Assembly (NCBI GenBank): GCA_044228685.1
Contig: JBGAUL010000023.1
Location: forward strand, 15,370-79,369
Direction: 5' to 3'
DNA: 64,000 bases
Source of the DNA: JBBATK01 sp044228685
GTDB lineage: Bacteria; Bacteroidota; Ignavibacteria; Kapaibacteriales; NICIL-2
Under the pieces are notes generated by a model, which was not told where the DNA came from, ran no database searches, and worked only from the letters and a program-made list of their open reading frames with translations. Made by a program: the position numbers and the translations under genes. Shown here one piece after another: positions 16,479 through 26,883 of the stretch; within the stretch, counting starts at the first letter, position 1; each line of letters opens with the position of its first letter.

Positions 16479-18098
16479 TCAATCAATAAAATAGGTCTTT
16501 AAAACACCTTTGCCCTTGACCTCGATTTCTCCACGTGGAGTGATTGTACAAGAATGCTCGTGATTCTGAAGTTGCTTGATGAATTCTTCGCTGCAGTGAA
16601 TACGACCGGCGACACCATGACTTTCCATGCGCGAGGCTGTGTTCACTGCATCGGAGTAAACATCATATACAAATCGATCCCGTCCTACAACGCCCGCCAC
16701 GACTGGTCCGCAGTGCAATCCAATGCGAATTGCAAAGTCTTTTGCATCGGTCATGTATTCCAGTGCAAGGTCCGGCAATCTGACTGTGTGCAACATTTCC
16801 TGCGCCGCCTTCGACAAGCGCAAGGCGTGATCGTCGCAAATCACCGGTGCGCCGGCTATGGCCATATATCCGTCGCCCATTGTCTTGATCTTTTCACAGC
16901 CATGTGAGCGAATGATACGGTCATACTCACCAAATATCTGACCGAGAACACGCACAACGATTTGTGCCGGCATTTTTGCTGAGAGTGTTGTGAAACCGCG
17001 TATATCGGCAAAGAGGATTGAGACGTTCGGGAAATAGTCGGCTATTTCCTCTTCTTCATTCATCATACGCTCGGCTATACTTTCGGGAAGTACTCGATGC
17101 AGCAGAGAGCGCGTTGTCGCGCTGCGTGCGCGCTGAACCTCTATCTCTTTTTCTCGCTGGGCAGCCTCTCGTTCATAGCCAAGCTTCTGCGCCATTTGCT
17201 TTACCTCCAATGAGTTTGTCTCAAGTTCGAGCTTATGATACACATCAAAGTGCTCCAGCGCTTTCTGCCACTCACCTTTTTGACGGAAGAGATCGCTCAA
17301 GGACTTATGAAGATAGGTTTGATTTGCCTTTGAGTCCATTTCATGACTAATGTCCAATGCTCTTCGATACAATTGTTCAGACTGAACAAGATCATACAAT
17401 GAGTAATCCGGATCCCGATAGATCTGTCCCAGACTATCCAGAATCAAAACCATGTTGTACCGGTCATTGAGAGATTCTGCAATCGGAAGCATCTCCAAAA
17501 ACAACGGCACACTCTCATCAAATCGCTGCATGGTACTTAGCAGCGCGGCAATGTTGATCGTCGTCAAGACAACTCCACGTTGGTCACCGAGTTCTTCATA
17601 AAGCTTCCGCGATTCCTCAAACATCTGCATCGCCTGCTCATTGCGTTCGAAGTGCATGTGAATGCCCGCCAGGTTGCATAAAATGTTAGCTTGATATTGC
17701 ACAACATTTTCTTGAATTGCTAACTCAAGTGCCTGCTGCTGATAGTCCATGGCGCGCTCGAAATCGTCAACATGAGTGTAGATCGAACCAATGTTACACA
17801 GCATCCCAACAATCGACCGAACATCAGAAATCTCCTCTGCCTTTTCTAACACCGTCGTGTAAAACTCAAGCGCTTCTCTATTGTTTCCACGAATAGCCTC
17901 GACGTTGCCAAGACCGGTTATCGCCTGGCATAACACGACATTGAGTTGTCGCAACACGCTACTATCCGCCTCGGCAATCGCCAGTCGCAGCTCCTCAGCA
18001 ATCACTTGAAACCCCGCATAAGCCTTGTCTAACTCACCCTGCCGCTGCAGCAAAGACGCCGCTTGGAGTCGCTGTTCGTATTCTTCGAATGGATACAT
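16479..18098 (-). CDS. TPR-adenylate cyclase (class III)
   Basis: A 539-aa protein from ATG 18098 (MYPFEEYEQRLQAASLL); the frame is open 25 codons upstream with an atypical Cys/Arg/Ile-rich stretch. It has an N-terminal helical pair, about five or six TPR units to residue ~290 (NIGSIYTHVDDFERAMDYQQQAL, NLAGIHMHFERNEQAMQMF), a charged coiled coil (~300-335) and a class III cyclase domain (~355-535). Catalytic residues are present: 'VSILFADIRGFT' (first metal Asp ~365), 'KIKTMGDGYMAIAG' (Lys and second Asp), 'YSDAVNTASRM' (Asp, Asn, Arg). The Lys/Asp pair predicts ATP as substrate, hence cAMP. No membrane segment is seen, so it is cytoplasmic and probably controlled by a protein bound to the TPRs. 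A 213-nt gap separates it from the frameshifted paralogue downstream; the two may share transcription. Confidence 0.92.
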   Translation of the reverse strand: MYPFEEYEQRLQAASLLQRQGELDKAYAGFQVIAEELRLAIAEADSSVLRQLNVVLCQAITGLGNVEAIRGNNREALEFYTTVLEKAEEISDVRSIVGMLCNIGSIYTHVDDFERAMDYQQQALELAIQENVVQYQANILCNLAGIHMHFERNEQAMQMFEESRKLYEELGDQRGVVLTTINIAALLSTMQRFDESVPLFLEMLPIAESLNDRYNMVLILDSLGQIYRDPDYSLYDLVQSEQLYRRALDISHEMDSKANQTYLHKSLSDLFRQKGEWQKALEHFDVYHKLELETNSLEVKQMAQKLGYEREAAQREKEIEVQRARSATTRSLLHRVLPESIAERMMNEEEEIADYFPNVSILFADIRGFTTLSAKMPAQIVVRVLGQIFGEYDRIIRSHGCEKIKTMGDGYMAIAGAPVICDDHALRLSKAAQEMLHTVRLPDLALEYMTDAKDFAIRIGLHCGPVVAGVVGRDRFVYDVYSDAVNTASRMESHGVAGRIHCSEEFIKQLQNHEHSCTITPRGEIEVKGKGVLKTYFID

Positions 18099-18170
18099 GT
18101 GGTTGTCTCTGATTATTGCACATTGAAGTACATGCTTTCGTGCAATTGTTCGTATAACACAAGTAGTGAC

Positions 18171-18190
18171 CACTATCTCACGCGATAGTG
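18171..18190. promoter_or_regulatory. Inverted repeat upstream of TPR-cyclase (candidate operator)
   Basis: CACTATC-tcacgc-GATAGTG is a perfect 7-bp inverted repeat with a 6-nt spacer, 72 bp upstream of the cyclase start at 18098. Position and symmetry suit a dimeric regulator site. The function is inferred only. Confidence 0.35.
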
Positions 18191-18564
18191 TCGTCTAACG
18201 CAAAACAATACACCAAGCACTGCTTCAATTTAGCATCTGCACCTGCTCAGAAATAGCACCTGTTATTCAACCAATCCGAGCCAGATTTCTTGAGTGCCTT
18301 TACTAACACATCAGCTGCCATTGCGAATGCTTTGCTGTTGCATCAACACTCCTCGCTTTTGCATCTAGTTCGCAAATCCCTAATACACTTGCGTTCGACA
18401 AACTGCATGCGAAGTTTGATTAGATATGCTCATGAGTTGCGTCAATGCAAAGTGTAGGTCGGCTTAGGAGTACACGAATTGACTTGTTTCGTTAGCAGCG
18501 TAGTGGCAATCGTAGAAGTGCTGAATATTCCCCTTTAGTACCGTATGACAATATTGCATGCTAT

Positions 18565-18580
18565 AAGATCACGTGATCTT
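18565..18580. promoter_or_regulatory. Perfect 16-bp palindrome
   Basis: AAGATCACGTGATCTT is fully self-complementary with no loop, 31 bp past the stop of the 874-aa gene. There is no T-tract on the minus strand, so a classic terminator is unlikely. TGATC/ACGTGA-like palindromes resemble dimeric regulator sites. Confidence 0.35.
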
Positions 18581-18611
18581 TCTCAACTATCAAGACATTG
18601 CTGGACGCCGC

Positions 18612-21236
18612 CTATCGCAAGCCTGAACACACTATTCTTCTCAAGCGAACGCTTCCATCCTGAAATTCAAATCGTAGAAGATAAAGTCCGTTGACAAGTT
18701 CCGACAGCTTCGTCACTACTACTTCGTTCGATAGTTTCGAAAAGCTCAAGTGTGATTCTCGACCAACTATATCAACAGCAACGACATCGTTGAGAAAGTC
18801 TGCATCCGCGTCGATGGAGAAAGGCCACTCATCACGATCAACGAGTTGGGCGATGGATGTCTTGGTATCATCAAAGGATGCGGGATCTTGCACCTCACTA
18901 GCCAAGAGATCTTGCACTCTTACAATGGTAACTACATTGTCACTATCAGCAATGGCGAAAGCACTAGCGTCCTTCGTCCATGCAAAGGTCGAAATAGTTA
19001 TGCCGTTGTGGCCGGATCGACTGTAGTTCCTGTCATTCTTAATACTCAGATTTGGAATGAGGTGCACAACAGAGTCATGACCATGAACTATCTGACCATC
19101 GGCATGACCATCACGATTAATTCGCACTTGAAACTGTTGATCCGGATGACAATACACGTAACACGGACTTAGTGTTATCGATTGTTGAAGTGTAAACGGA
19201 TTGGCAAGAAGCACTCCGTCTTCGATAGAACGCACAAACAAGGAATCGTGCTGGTATAGTCCGTTCCATTGAACAGGGACAGTACTCTCCCGCTTTGTGG
19301 CGCTGTTTAACCTGCGTTGCTTGATATCGAACAAACCTTCAGAAATGCTAACAAACTGACCTGAATCACCTACTCGTCCAATTCGAGAATCGGTGAACAC
19401 GCTATCTGTAAGAACTACACACTCTTTACGCTTAAGATCTACGACACCTATTGTACCGCCATTCATACTCACAACAAGCGAATCGTTTTGCCGACAGAAT
19501 TTTGCGCTTGTTAGATAATCAGGAGTCGAAATGGTTGCCACTGTTTTTTGGCTCGCGACATCATAGATTTCTACGCTTTGCTCGAAGCGATCTAGCGCGA
19601 CTATACTTGTACCCGTCGCGCAATCCAGCAAGCGAACAGGTCCATCGCGGCTAATGACGCCAATAGAATCAAGACTAATTGCATCGACAAGCAAAACCGC
19701 TCTCAGATTATTACGCCAGATGGGAACGAAATAGATTTCGTTGAAATCGCTGTAGTGCGGGTCTTCAACATCCATCTGACTCCCGTACGACTTCTCGCGT
19801 AGAGTACCCGTGCTAAGGTCGAATTGTGCGATAGAACTCGATTCAGACGCAAAGTCCATGATATTGAGGAAGCGACCTTTGCCGACAAAATCCAACCAGC
19901 GTACAGTCTTCAGATTTCTGAGTTGTGGAATTGGCGTCTTCTCTTGTCCACTCTCAAACTGAATCCTGCGCACTTGATTTGCACTGTTCAACACAACAAG
20001 TGTTGAATTGGCGGCATAATAATCCATCGCACACAGAGCAGATTTCGAAGCGTCTTTGTAAATGTCACTCAGCAGCAAAGAAGCTCCCGACCTTATGTTG
20101 ATGACGTAGCCTTCATTCTGTTCGTTGCCGCAATCAACAACAAGCATACTGTCATTCAGAAAACGGGCAATTGACGGCGCTTTCAGATGCTGCAATTGGG
20201 TCTTGAATTGCAGTCGTCCGTCGGCGCAGGAATACAAATTCAGCTCTTGATTTCGCAGCACAACAACATGGGCACTCCGATCAAGCATGATAACGCTTGC
20301 CAATTGTACACTCAGAGAAAGTACCCTTGTATTGGTCAAGTAGTCAAAACAGATGAGACTATCACTCTTGGTCCAATAGCTCACAACGGCACGATACTCG
20401 TGAGGCCACACACTAACAATACTATCCTTTGAGTTAATCCGATAAACCTTCTTCGTGGCTCTGTGGTACAATGAAAACGAGTTGACAGGCGGATTGCTTC
20501 TTGTTTGCCATATATCCGACCATGCGACATTGTAAAAGTATCCAAAGCTCTCCGGGATTGTGTCCGGCGCGATTGTCGATACACCGCTCCTACTGGCAAT
20601 CTGATATACATCCATGCCACTTGGATGTTGAATTGACCTGAATAACTTCAGTGAGTCGTGATAATTCACAACAGATTGCGCATCCCGCCATATGCGAGTT
20701 GTCTGAAGCGAGTCGATGTACTTTCGTTTTACTAAATCATACCAAAGTCCGCCTATATTCAATGCACCGCCGTCTTCACTTGGAGTGAAGGTCAATGCGG
20801 GATAACATGGGATCTCGTTAACGGCTTCAAATTGATCCAGTCGGAACTGCGTAATTGTTGTTGAATCTGTCTTTGCAAAGAGAAACAACGAGGAGTCGCT
20901 CTTAACAAAACAAACGCCGCGTCCGCTTCCTTTCCACGACCAAGCCAACCCATTGCAAACAACTGAAACTGTATATGGCTTCGCCCAGCGTCTAACACAG
21001 TAGGGCTGCACTACATAGTTCCCAATCTCGCGTGTGAAATCACTTAGGAATAACTGATAAACAGTATCTCCGCTCGCAGCATAGGCAGTCTCTGCTAAGA
21101 TGCCGGTGTAGTCGGACTGAAGCGGACATGCAATTCTCAGAAGAGTGTCGATTGATGTAGCTCGTAACAGACTTGTGCTTGATAAAGCACAAATCAGTGT
21201 CGTTACTGTGAACACGCTGTATCTAAAGAATCGCAT
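18612..21236 (-). CDS. Large exported beta-propeller protein, probable T9SS cargo
   Basis: An 874-aa protein from ATG 21236 (MRFFRYSVFTVTTLICALSSTSLLRA, a signal peptide); a TTG four codons upstream is the alternative. The body is rich in short strands with DS/DD and aromatic residues (SDSLICFDYLTNTRVLSLSV, SADGRL-like 'SCADGRLQFKTQL', 'FEQSVEIYDVASQKTVATI', 'FAWTKDASAFAIADSDNVVTIVRVQDLLAS'), which is WD40/YVTN propeller-like. The last ~60 residues (AVDIVGRESHLSFSKLSNEVVVTKLSELVNGLYLLRFEF...RLRRIV) resemble a T9SS sorting domain in pieces (avoid reading this as one motif: the key parts are 'LVNGLYLLRF' and the terminal 'RRIV'). It is similar in style to the 1017-aa protein at 11138. No exact function can be assigned. 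Confidence 0.82.
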   Translation of the reverse strand: MRFFRYSVFTVTTLICALSSTSLLRATSIDTLLRIACPLQSDYTGILAETAYAASGDTVYQLFLSDFTREIGNYVVQPYCVRRWAKPYTVSVVCNGLAWSWKGSGRGVCFVKSDSSLFLFAKTDSTTITQFRLDQFEAVNEIPCYPALTFTPSEDGGALNIGGLWYDLVKRKYIDSLQTTRIWRDAQSVVNYHDSLKLFRSIQHPSGMDVYQIASRSGVSTIAPDTIPESFGYFYNVAWSDIWQTRSNPPVNSFSLYHRATKKVYRINSKDSIVSVWPHEYRAVVSYWTKSDSLICFDYLTNTRVLSLSVQLASVIMLDRSAHVVVLRNQELNLYSCADGRLQFKTQLQHLKAPSIARFLNDSMLVVDCGNEQNEGYVINIRSGASLLLSDIYKDASKSALCAMDYYAANSTLVVLNSANQVRRIQFESGQEKTPIPQLRNLKTVRWLDFVGKGRFLNIMDFASESSSIAQFDLSTGTLREKSYGSQMDVEDPHYSDFNEIYFVPIWRNNLRAVLLVDAISLDSIGVISRDGPVRLLDCATGTSIVALDRFEQSVEIYDVASQKTVATISTPDYLTSAKFCRQNDSLVVSMNGGTIGVVDLKRKECVVLTDSVFTDSRIGRVGDSGQFVSISEGLFDIKQRRLNSATKRESTVPVQWNGLYQHDSLFVRSIEDGVLLANPFTLQQSITLSPCYVYCHPDQQFQVRINRDGHADGQIVHGHDSVVHLIPNLSIKNDRNYSRSGHNGITISTFAWTKDASAFAIADSDNVVTIVRVQDLLASEVQDPASFDDTKTSIAQLVDRDEWPFSIDADADFLNDVVAVDIVGRESHLSFSKLSNEVVVTKLSELVNGLYLLRFEFQDGSVRLRRIVCSGLR

Positions 21237-21530
21237 TGTATTAGGCAATGGTTGGCGATCGCGTCTTCAATTTACATGTTTTCTCGGGCACCAATTCCGT
21301 CCAAGACGGTAGTCAAAATTCCGATTTGAATTAAACGATACATTGCCGCCCAACCAATCGACTAAGTGACGTGCTCAGTCTGCAACTTCTATCTTTGGTG
21401 ATGCATAAAGTCAGTCGAAAAGCTGCCGAACAACTGATTTAATCTCACCCACTACCCACCCCCTTCTTTTCCCTCCCATCACTCTTCCTTACTCTGTATT
21501 TTGCCGTCCTACAACTCGCCGCAAAACATC

Positions 21531-24500
21531 ATGAATTCTGCCATGAACTATCCTTCTTTTTCTTTGTGTTACCGTTCTGTATTTGCTGCCTTTGGTTCGC
21601 CATGTAGTATTGGACGTCCTTTCTGGATTGTCGCGCTTTGTTTGGCGATGAGTTGGCAGACGTTAGTGGCTGGGCCAATGGTTCTGCCGTTGTTCACGCG
21701 GGCGACTGCGGAGGCGCAGACGGCGCAAGCCGTGCCGGAGAAGTCGTCGCGCTTGCAACTCAATACTGCGTACTTCGATCAGTTGAATATTCAGCGATTG
21801 AACGAGATTGACATTCCTGATTTTCCGATGAGCGACGGACAGCACGTGCTGCATTGTCAGAAGATGGATGTGCTGGCTCCGGCAGCGCAGGTTTGCGAGG
21901 GAACTATCGATGGTGATATTCAGCGCAGCGTCGACAAACACTTGATTGTTCGTGGCTATGTCGATGGGATCGCCAATTCCTACGTCTATCTCTGCTTCTT
22001 CCGCAGCTATGTCATGGGTTATGTCGAAATTCAAGAAGCGCAAGGCACCAAACGCATTCTCGTTGCGCCGGATGATATTCGATCTGAGCATCCGGTGATG
22101 ATTGTGTACAATCAACGCGACATGCCTATTCCGCCGCACCCGAGCTGTCATGCCGAAGATCAACCCGACTACCAAATGCGCGTGGATCAGATGCTGCAGA
22201 GCTTGGGAGATTATACAAAGGACAAAGGCAATTCTCTGCAGAACGCACAGACACTGCTTGCGAATGTGGCAGTGGATTGCGACACCAAGTATTACGTCGA
22301 ACAAAACAGCAACTTCTCGCAAGCAGCCAATTACATCCTTATCACACTCGGTGCTGTGAGTGCGGTGTATGAGCGCGATGTGAATGTGAGAATTCAAGTG
22401 CCGTACTTGAGAATCTGGACGGATAACTGTCCATATACAGGCGACCTTGGACAAATGCTCAATCAAGTTGCCGGATATTGGAATAACAACATGCAGAGCG
22501 TGAAGCGCACAACGACCTACCTGGTTACGTCCTACAACGGAGGCCTGGCATGGGTCGGTGTACTCTGCGGAGGCTACGCTTACTCCGTCGGTGGTATTGC
22601 CGGCGGCACCAATTTTCCCGTGAGTTCCTATGCTTGGGATGTGGATGTAATGGCACACGAAATCGGACACAACTTCGGTTCGCCTCACACGCACAGCTGC
22701 TCGTGGAATCCTCCGGTTGACTCCTGCGTGAATGCTGAGGGTGGATGCTATACCAAACCACTGCCACGCAGCGGCACAATCATGAGCTACTGTCACCTCA
22801 CCAGCTACGGCACCGAACTCCGCTTCCATCCTCGCGTTGCAACACTGCTCCGCTCTGCAGCACGCAAAGTTTTGGGTAACTGCATGCGCAATGCTGACTT
22901 TCGCTATGCAACAGATTGCGCTCTCAGCGCAATCCTGCAACCCGCCAATGGTGCAGTCATCGCCGCACAAAAGCGCTTTGCTCCTCAAGTGATGATCACC
23001 AACCTAGGCTTGACGCAGGCGCAAAGTGTTGTGATTACTTTCCGCATTACGGATCCGGCCGGTGGTACTGTGTATTACACTAACTCGAAGACTATTGCGA
23101 GCCTTGACACCTCAGCTTCTGTGCTGCAGAGCTTTGATACTTGTGCGTTGGCGCTGGGAACCTATTTGGCGACGGCCTCGATTAGCCTCACAAGTGACGG
23201 AGATCTTGCGAACAACTCACTGACACGTCCGTTTCTCATCGGCAACGGCACTAATTCTTCAGTACATCTCACATATCCCAATGGCGGCGAACAATTGAAA
23301 GTGGATAGTGTGGTGTCGATTTCATGGACCCAATCTTCCATCGATAAAATGATCATTGAGTTGAGTACTAATGGAGGTCAGACCTGGCAAAGCGTTCAGA
23401 CCTTCTACAATGCAGCCTCATTGAGTTATCAATGGAAGGTACCTGCTGTGCTGACCAAGAGAGCACTGATTCGTTTGGTGGATATGAAGAACTCCTCCAC
23501 ACGCGATCAAAGTGATGCGGTGTTTAGCATTGACCTCGATCATGATTACCAGGCACTGGAATTCGTTACGCCGGCATCTGATACGACTATCACCGCACCT
23601 TTTACGCCGCGGGTGAGCTTCCGTAATAATGGCAATGCGGAGTCAGCGGCGAGAGTAGTGTTTGCCTTGTATTGGCGCAGCAGCGGACAAGAAGTCGTGC
23701 GACAATCAATTGATATGCCTTTTGTTCCAAAGGGTCAAACAACAACAGTATCCTTCGCACCAGTAACCGAGCTGCCTCCGGGTCAGTTCATCATGTATGC
23801 AAAGATTATCAGCAGCGATGATCGCAATCATTCAAACGATTCGCTTGGTAGGAGCTTTTCGCACAATGGTGGTATTGCACCGCCCGTTGGTCTGCGTGCA
23901 CAGCCAATCAACAATGCGGTGTTGCTATGGTGGGGACCTTCATCCAACAGCGATGTTGACAGCTACGTCATACAGCGCTCTACAGATGGTTCTGCCCTCA
24001 CAAATCTTGCAACACTGAGCTCACGTCTGCTGAGCTACGTAGATGAAAGCGCTCAGAACGATCACGATTACAGCTATGTCGTCATTGCCATGCGCAAGAC
24101 GCAGAAGTCAATTAACTCGAATCGTGTCACCGTGCGACCAACCTTCCGCGTGCTCTATGATTCACTAACAGCTATCAAAGCCCTGGTACCCGAGAACGCA
24201 GCGAAGTCAGTTCCTAACCCGGCGCGCTTCGTATGGTCGAATACAACAGGCGCTGTGTGGTATCAAGTGCAAGTCTCGCAAGGTAGCGACATGTCGAACT
24301 TGGTGTACAACGGTATACTTAGCGACAGACAGCCAATTAGCCTCACGCTTGTATTTCGGCAGAACTATTGTTGGCGCGTGCGTGCGCTGAATTACGCAAT
24401 GATCACGCCGTGGTCAAGTCCTAACATATTTACCTTGGGTACGAGCTGTGCCGGCAACGGTTTGAATTTTTCGAAGACGAGTGATAGGCTAACGGCATCA

Positions 24501-26570
24501 ACGGTGAGTTGGCCTGGGGATGGTCCGGTGACTGTTGAATTCTGGAACTACGTCAAATCCGCCGACCTCGCCAGCGAACAAGTTGCGCTACGAGTTGGCG
24601 CTGATATAGCAACAAATCGCTTCCTCATTCACGCGCCATTTATGGATGGAAACTTGTATTGGGATTACGGCAATATCAACACGACCGGACGAATCAGCGT
24701 TGATTACAAGCCCTACCTCGACAAATGGACGCACGTGTGCGTAGTGTCGGATGGAACGAGCTTCAAAGCTATTTATCTCGATGGACAACTCGTCGCATCG
24801 TCGGTGACGGCGGATGCACCAACGAAGCTAAGCGGACTCTATCTCGGACTCACCTACCTCGGTCGTATGGACGAGTTCCGCGTTTGGAATCGAGTGCGTA
24901 CTGCTGATGAAATCTTCGCGTCTATGACCAAGCACATAGAAGCCGGTGCATCCAACCTTGCGATTAGCTATCGTTTTGATGAACCTCTTCAGGATACTAT
25001 TCTCGGAGATCAAGGAAGCATGCAAGCACCTGCAATTCTCGTTCGTAGTGGAATGCGCTCTGCATCTGACGCGCCGATCAATTGTGCAAGCAGCTCCATA
25101 GTTCAAGCACCGAACTTAATTGAGCCGGCCAATGGTAGCACCGGAAATTTCCCGTATCCTCAGCTTCGTTGGGGATCGGTCTCGGGAGCCTATGCGTACG
25201 AAGTACAGATCTCACGCACAGCAGATTTTCAATCCTCTGTCTACTCCGTGCCGAACGCCGGTGAACTCAGCACGCCAAGTCTTGCTTTGCAACCATCGAG
25301 CCAGTACTTCTGGCGCGTGCGAAGTTTGAGTGCACAAAGCATTTCGGAGTGGTCGAGTAGTTGGTCGTTTACAACAGACACTCTTTGTCGTCAAAGCTGT
25401 CCAAGCTTTGACGGTTCGACCTCGGCACAGCTCAAAGACTTCAGCCTACCCGAAGGCGAAGTGTGTATTGAATGGTGGAACTATGTTGATTCAGCTGATG
25501 TGCGCAATGCAACTGCCTTTTCTATTGGAACTGCTGATGATGCGAACAATCGCTGTCAGTGTACCGGACCTTGGAGCGACAAAAACTTGTACTGGGATTT
25601 TGGCGCCTTGTCGCGAGGTCGCGTGTACACGAGCTATGCGCCCTACTTCAACAAATGGACGCATATCGCACTCGTAAGTGACGCCAAGAATTACCAAGCG
25701 ATTTATCTCAACGGTCAGCGCGTTGCCTATGAGCTTCGCGCCGACACTGCGCGCGCACTTAAGGAATTGTGCATTGGTTCTCAGATGGCCAAGACAAACG
25801 GTTTTAAGGGTCGCATGAGTGATTTCAGAATTTGGAATCGCGTTCGCTCTCAAGAGGAAATTCTGCGATACATGAACCAACGTGTTAATTCACACCCAAA
25901 TCTTCTTGGAGTGTGGGCTATGGATGAAGGACTTGCAGGAAGATTTTATGAAGCAAGTCATTCCGACAGCACTATAGCCTCGCTGCAGTGCAACAAACTT
26001 CCAGCCTGGACCACGAGCGCCATACCGGTTCTTCAGCGCGAGGTAGCAATACTCGGCACCGACACAGTTTACGTCGGAAGTACAAGTGTTTACCGAACCG
26101 CAGTCCATACAGTTGGTCGCGCAGTGTGGAATTGTTCAGCATCAGGCACTATCCTACGACGAGACGACAGTTTGTCTTCAAGCAGTATATCAGTGCGCTG
26201 GACAAAATCTGACACCGCAGCAACACTTCAGTGGATAAGTGACACATTGTCGTGTGGTCGAAGCGGAACAAAGCGTATTGTTGTTTTAGAACCAAGCACA
26301 GTATCTGCACAGTTGGAACAACGTGGCATACGCATTAATCCTCAACCTTGTGATCAATTTGTTCTTATCCGATCTGATTTTCGTGAAGCATGCACCCTAG
26401 GAGTTTACAATCTGCAATCTCAACAGATGTATCGCAGCGATATCAGGGGTAGTGACTTGCAACAAGGATATGTTATCCCATGCGACACACTCCCAACTGG
26501 AGTATATGTTCTACGTGTTGTAGGTACATCCGGTAGATACGAGCAAGCATTAATACACGTGTTGCATTGA
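21531..26570 (+). CDS. T9SS-exported reprolysin-type metalloprotease with FN3 and LamG modules
   Basis: A 1679-aa protein from ATG 21531; a TTG at 21501 is open upstream. A hydrophobic export segment (WIVALCLAMSWQTLVAG) lies near residues 33-50. The zinc site is HEIGHNFGSPH (His376, Glu377, His380, His386) with a Met-turn 'GTIMSYC' near 418, which is the M12B/metzincin pattern. Residues about 465-780 hold CARDB-like and Ig-like domains, then an FN3 domain at ~783-870. A module of FN3-like plus LamG/concanavalin domain occurs twice: ~877-1127 and ~1190-1446, each LamG ending 'RMDEFRVWNRVRTADEI' or 'RMSDFRIWNRVRSQEEI'. The C-terminal ~80 residues (INPQPCDQFVLIRS, TLGVYNLQSQQM, LPTGVYVLRVVG) form a T9SS sorting domain. 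It is expected to be secreted or surface bound and to cut proteins, with LamG modules binding glycans. N-terminal residues ~80-250 look like a propeptide. Confidence 0.93.
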   Translation: MNSAMNYPSFSLCYRSVFAAFGSPCSIGRPFWIVALCLAMSWQTLVAGPMVLPLFTRATAEAQTAQAVPEKSSRLQLNTAYFDQLNIQRLNEIDIPDFPMSDGQHVLHCQKMDVLAPAAQVCEGTIDGDIQRSVDKHLIVRGYVDGIANSYVYLCFFRSYVMGYVEIQEAQGTKRILVAPDDIRSEHPVMIVYNQRDMPIPPHPSCHAEDQPDYQMRVDQMLQSLGDYTKDKGNSLQNAQTLLANVAVDCDTKYYVEQNSNFSQAANYILITLGAVSAVYERDVNVRIQVPYLRIWTDNCPYTGDLGQMLNQVAGYWNNNMQSVKRTTTYLVTSYNGGLAWVGVLCGGYAYSVGGIAGGTNFPVSSYAWDVDVMAHEIGHNFGSPHTHSCSWNPPVDSCVNAEGGCYTKPLPRSGTIMSYCHLTSYGTELRFHPRVATLLRSAARKVLGNCMRNADFRYATDCALSAILQPANGAVIAAQKRFAPQVMITNLGLTQAQSVVITFRITDPAGGTVYYTNSKTIASLDTSASVLQSFDTCALALGTYLATASISLTSDGDLANNSLTRPFLIGNGTNSSVHLTYPNGGEQLKVDSVVSISWTQSSIDKMIIELSTNGGQTWQSVQTFYNAASLSYQWKVPAVLTKRALIRLVDMKNSSTRDQSDAVFSIDLDHDYQALEFVTPASDTTITAPFTPRVSFRNNGNAESAARVVFALYWRSSGQEVVRQSIDMPFVPKGQTTTVSFAPVTELPPGQFIMYAKIISSDDRNHSNDSLGRSFSHNGGIAPPVGLRAQPINNAVLLWWGPSSNSDVDSYVIQRSTDGSALTNLATLSSRLLSYVDESAQNDHDYSYVVIAMRKTQKSINSNRVTVRPTFRVLYDSLTAIKALVPENAAKSVPNPARFVWSNTTGAVWYQVQVSQGSDMSNLVYNGILSDRQPISLTLVFRQNYCWRVRALNYAMITPWSSPNIFTLGTSCAGNGLNFSKTSDRLTASTVSWPGDGPVTVEFWNYVKSADLASEQVALRVGADIATNRFLIHAPFMDGNLYWDYGNINTTGRISVDYKPYLDKWTHVCVVSDGTSFKAIYLDGQLVASSVTADAPTKLSGLYLGLTYLGRMDEFRVWNRVRTADEIFASMTKHIEAGASNLAISYRFDEPLQDTILGDQGSMQAPAILVRSGMRSASDAPINCASSSIVQAPNLIEPANGSTGNFPYPQLRWGSVSGAYAYEVQISRTADFQSSVYSVPNAGELSTPSLALQPSSQYFWRVRSLSAQSISEWSSSWSFTTDTLCRQSCPSFDGSTSAQLKDFSLPEGEVCIEWWNYVDSADVRNATAFSIGTADDANNRCQCTGPWSDKNLYWDFGALSRGRVYTSYAPYFNKWTHIALVSDAKNYQAIYLNGQRVAYELRADTARALKELCIGSQMAKTNGFKGRMSDFRIWNRVRSQEEILRYMNQRVNSHPNLLGVWAMDEGLAGRFYEASHSDSTIASLQCNKLPAWTTSAIPVLQREVAILGTDTVYVGSTSVYRTAVHTVGRAVWNCSASGTILRRDDSLSSSSISVRWTKSDTAATLQWISDTLSCGRSGTKRIVVLEPSTVSAQLEQRGIRINPQPCDQFVLIRSDFREACTLGVYNLQSQQMYRSDIRGSDLQQGYVIPCDTLPTGVYVLRVVGTSGRYEQALIHVLH

Positions 26571-26883
26571 AAGTCCGTTAGCTATGACGATCTGCTGCAA
26601 TTAGACAGTCTGCATACAGAGAAAGAACGCAGTCGACCGTCAAGTTTCGGGTTAAAAACAGACTATGCACGAGCTTTTTGCTTTGCATTGTGCTTTGTAA
26701 TGCACTTTCAAGTAAAAAATGATTTAAGATACCGGAGACTCATTTATTTTGAGGAGTAGTTAGTGGTATAGAGGCGAACCGAAGGGGATTCAATAGCAAG
26801 AAGAACAGAGATGGAGGGACTAACTCGCCTACGTTGTCCATACAGTGAATAACGACCTTTTCTCACAACCATAAATCTGTGCA
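26571..26883. other. Intergenic region
   Basis: 313 bp separate the protease gene from the BNR lipoprotein gene. It is A/T-rich around 26655-26760 and probably holds the promoter of the next gene. No terminator with a clear stem and T-run was found. Confidence 0.4.

Larger units (their letters stand above)
18099..18611. other. Intergenic region with two palindromes
   Basis: 513 bp lie upstream of the 539-aa cyclase and downstream of the 874-aa exported protein, both on the minus strand. The region holds two perfect inverted repeats, listed separately, and no convincing ORF. Confidence 0.5.

Noticed and set aside
21663..22988. 441-codon minus-strand open frame
   Set aside because: It lies opposite the metalloprotease zinc region, is His/Ile/Cys-rich and has no family resemblance; it is an antisense shadow.
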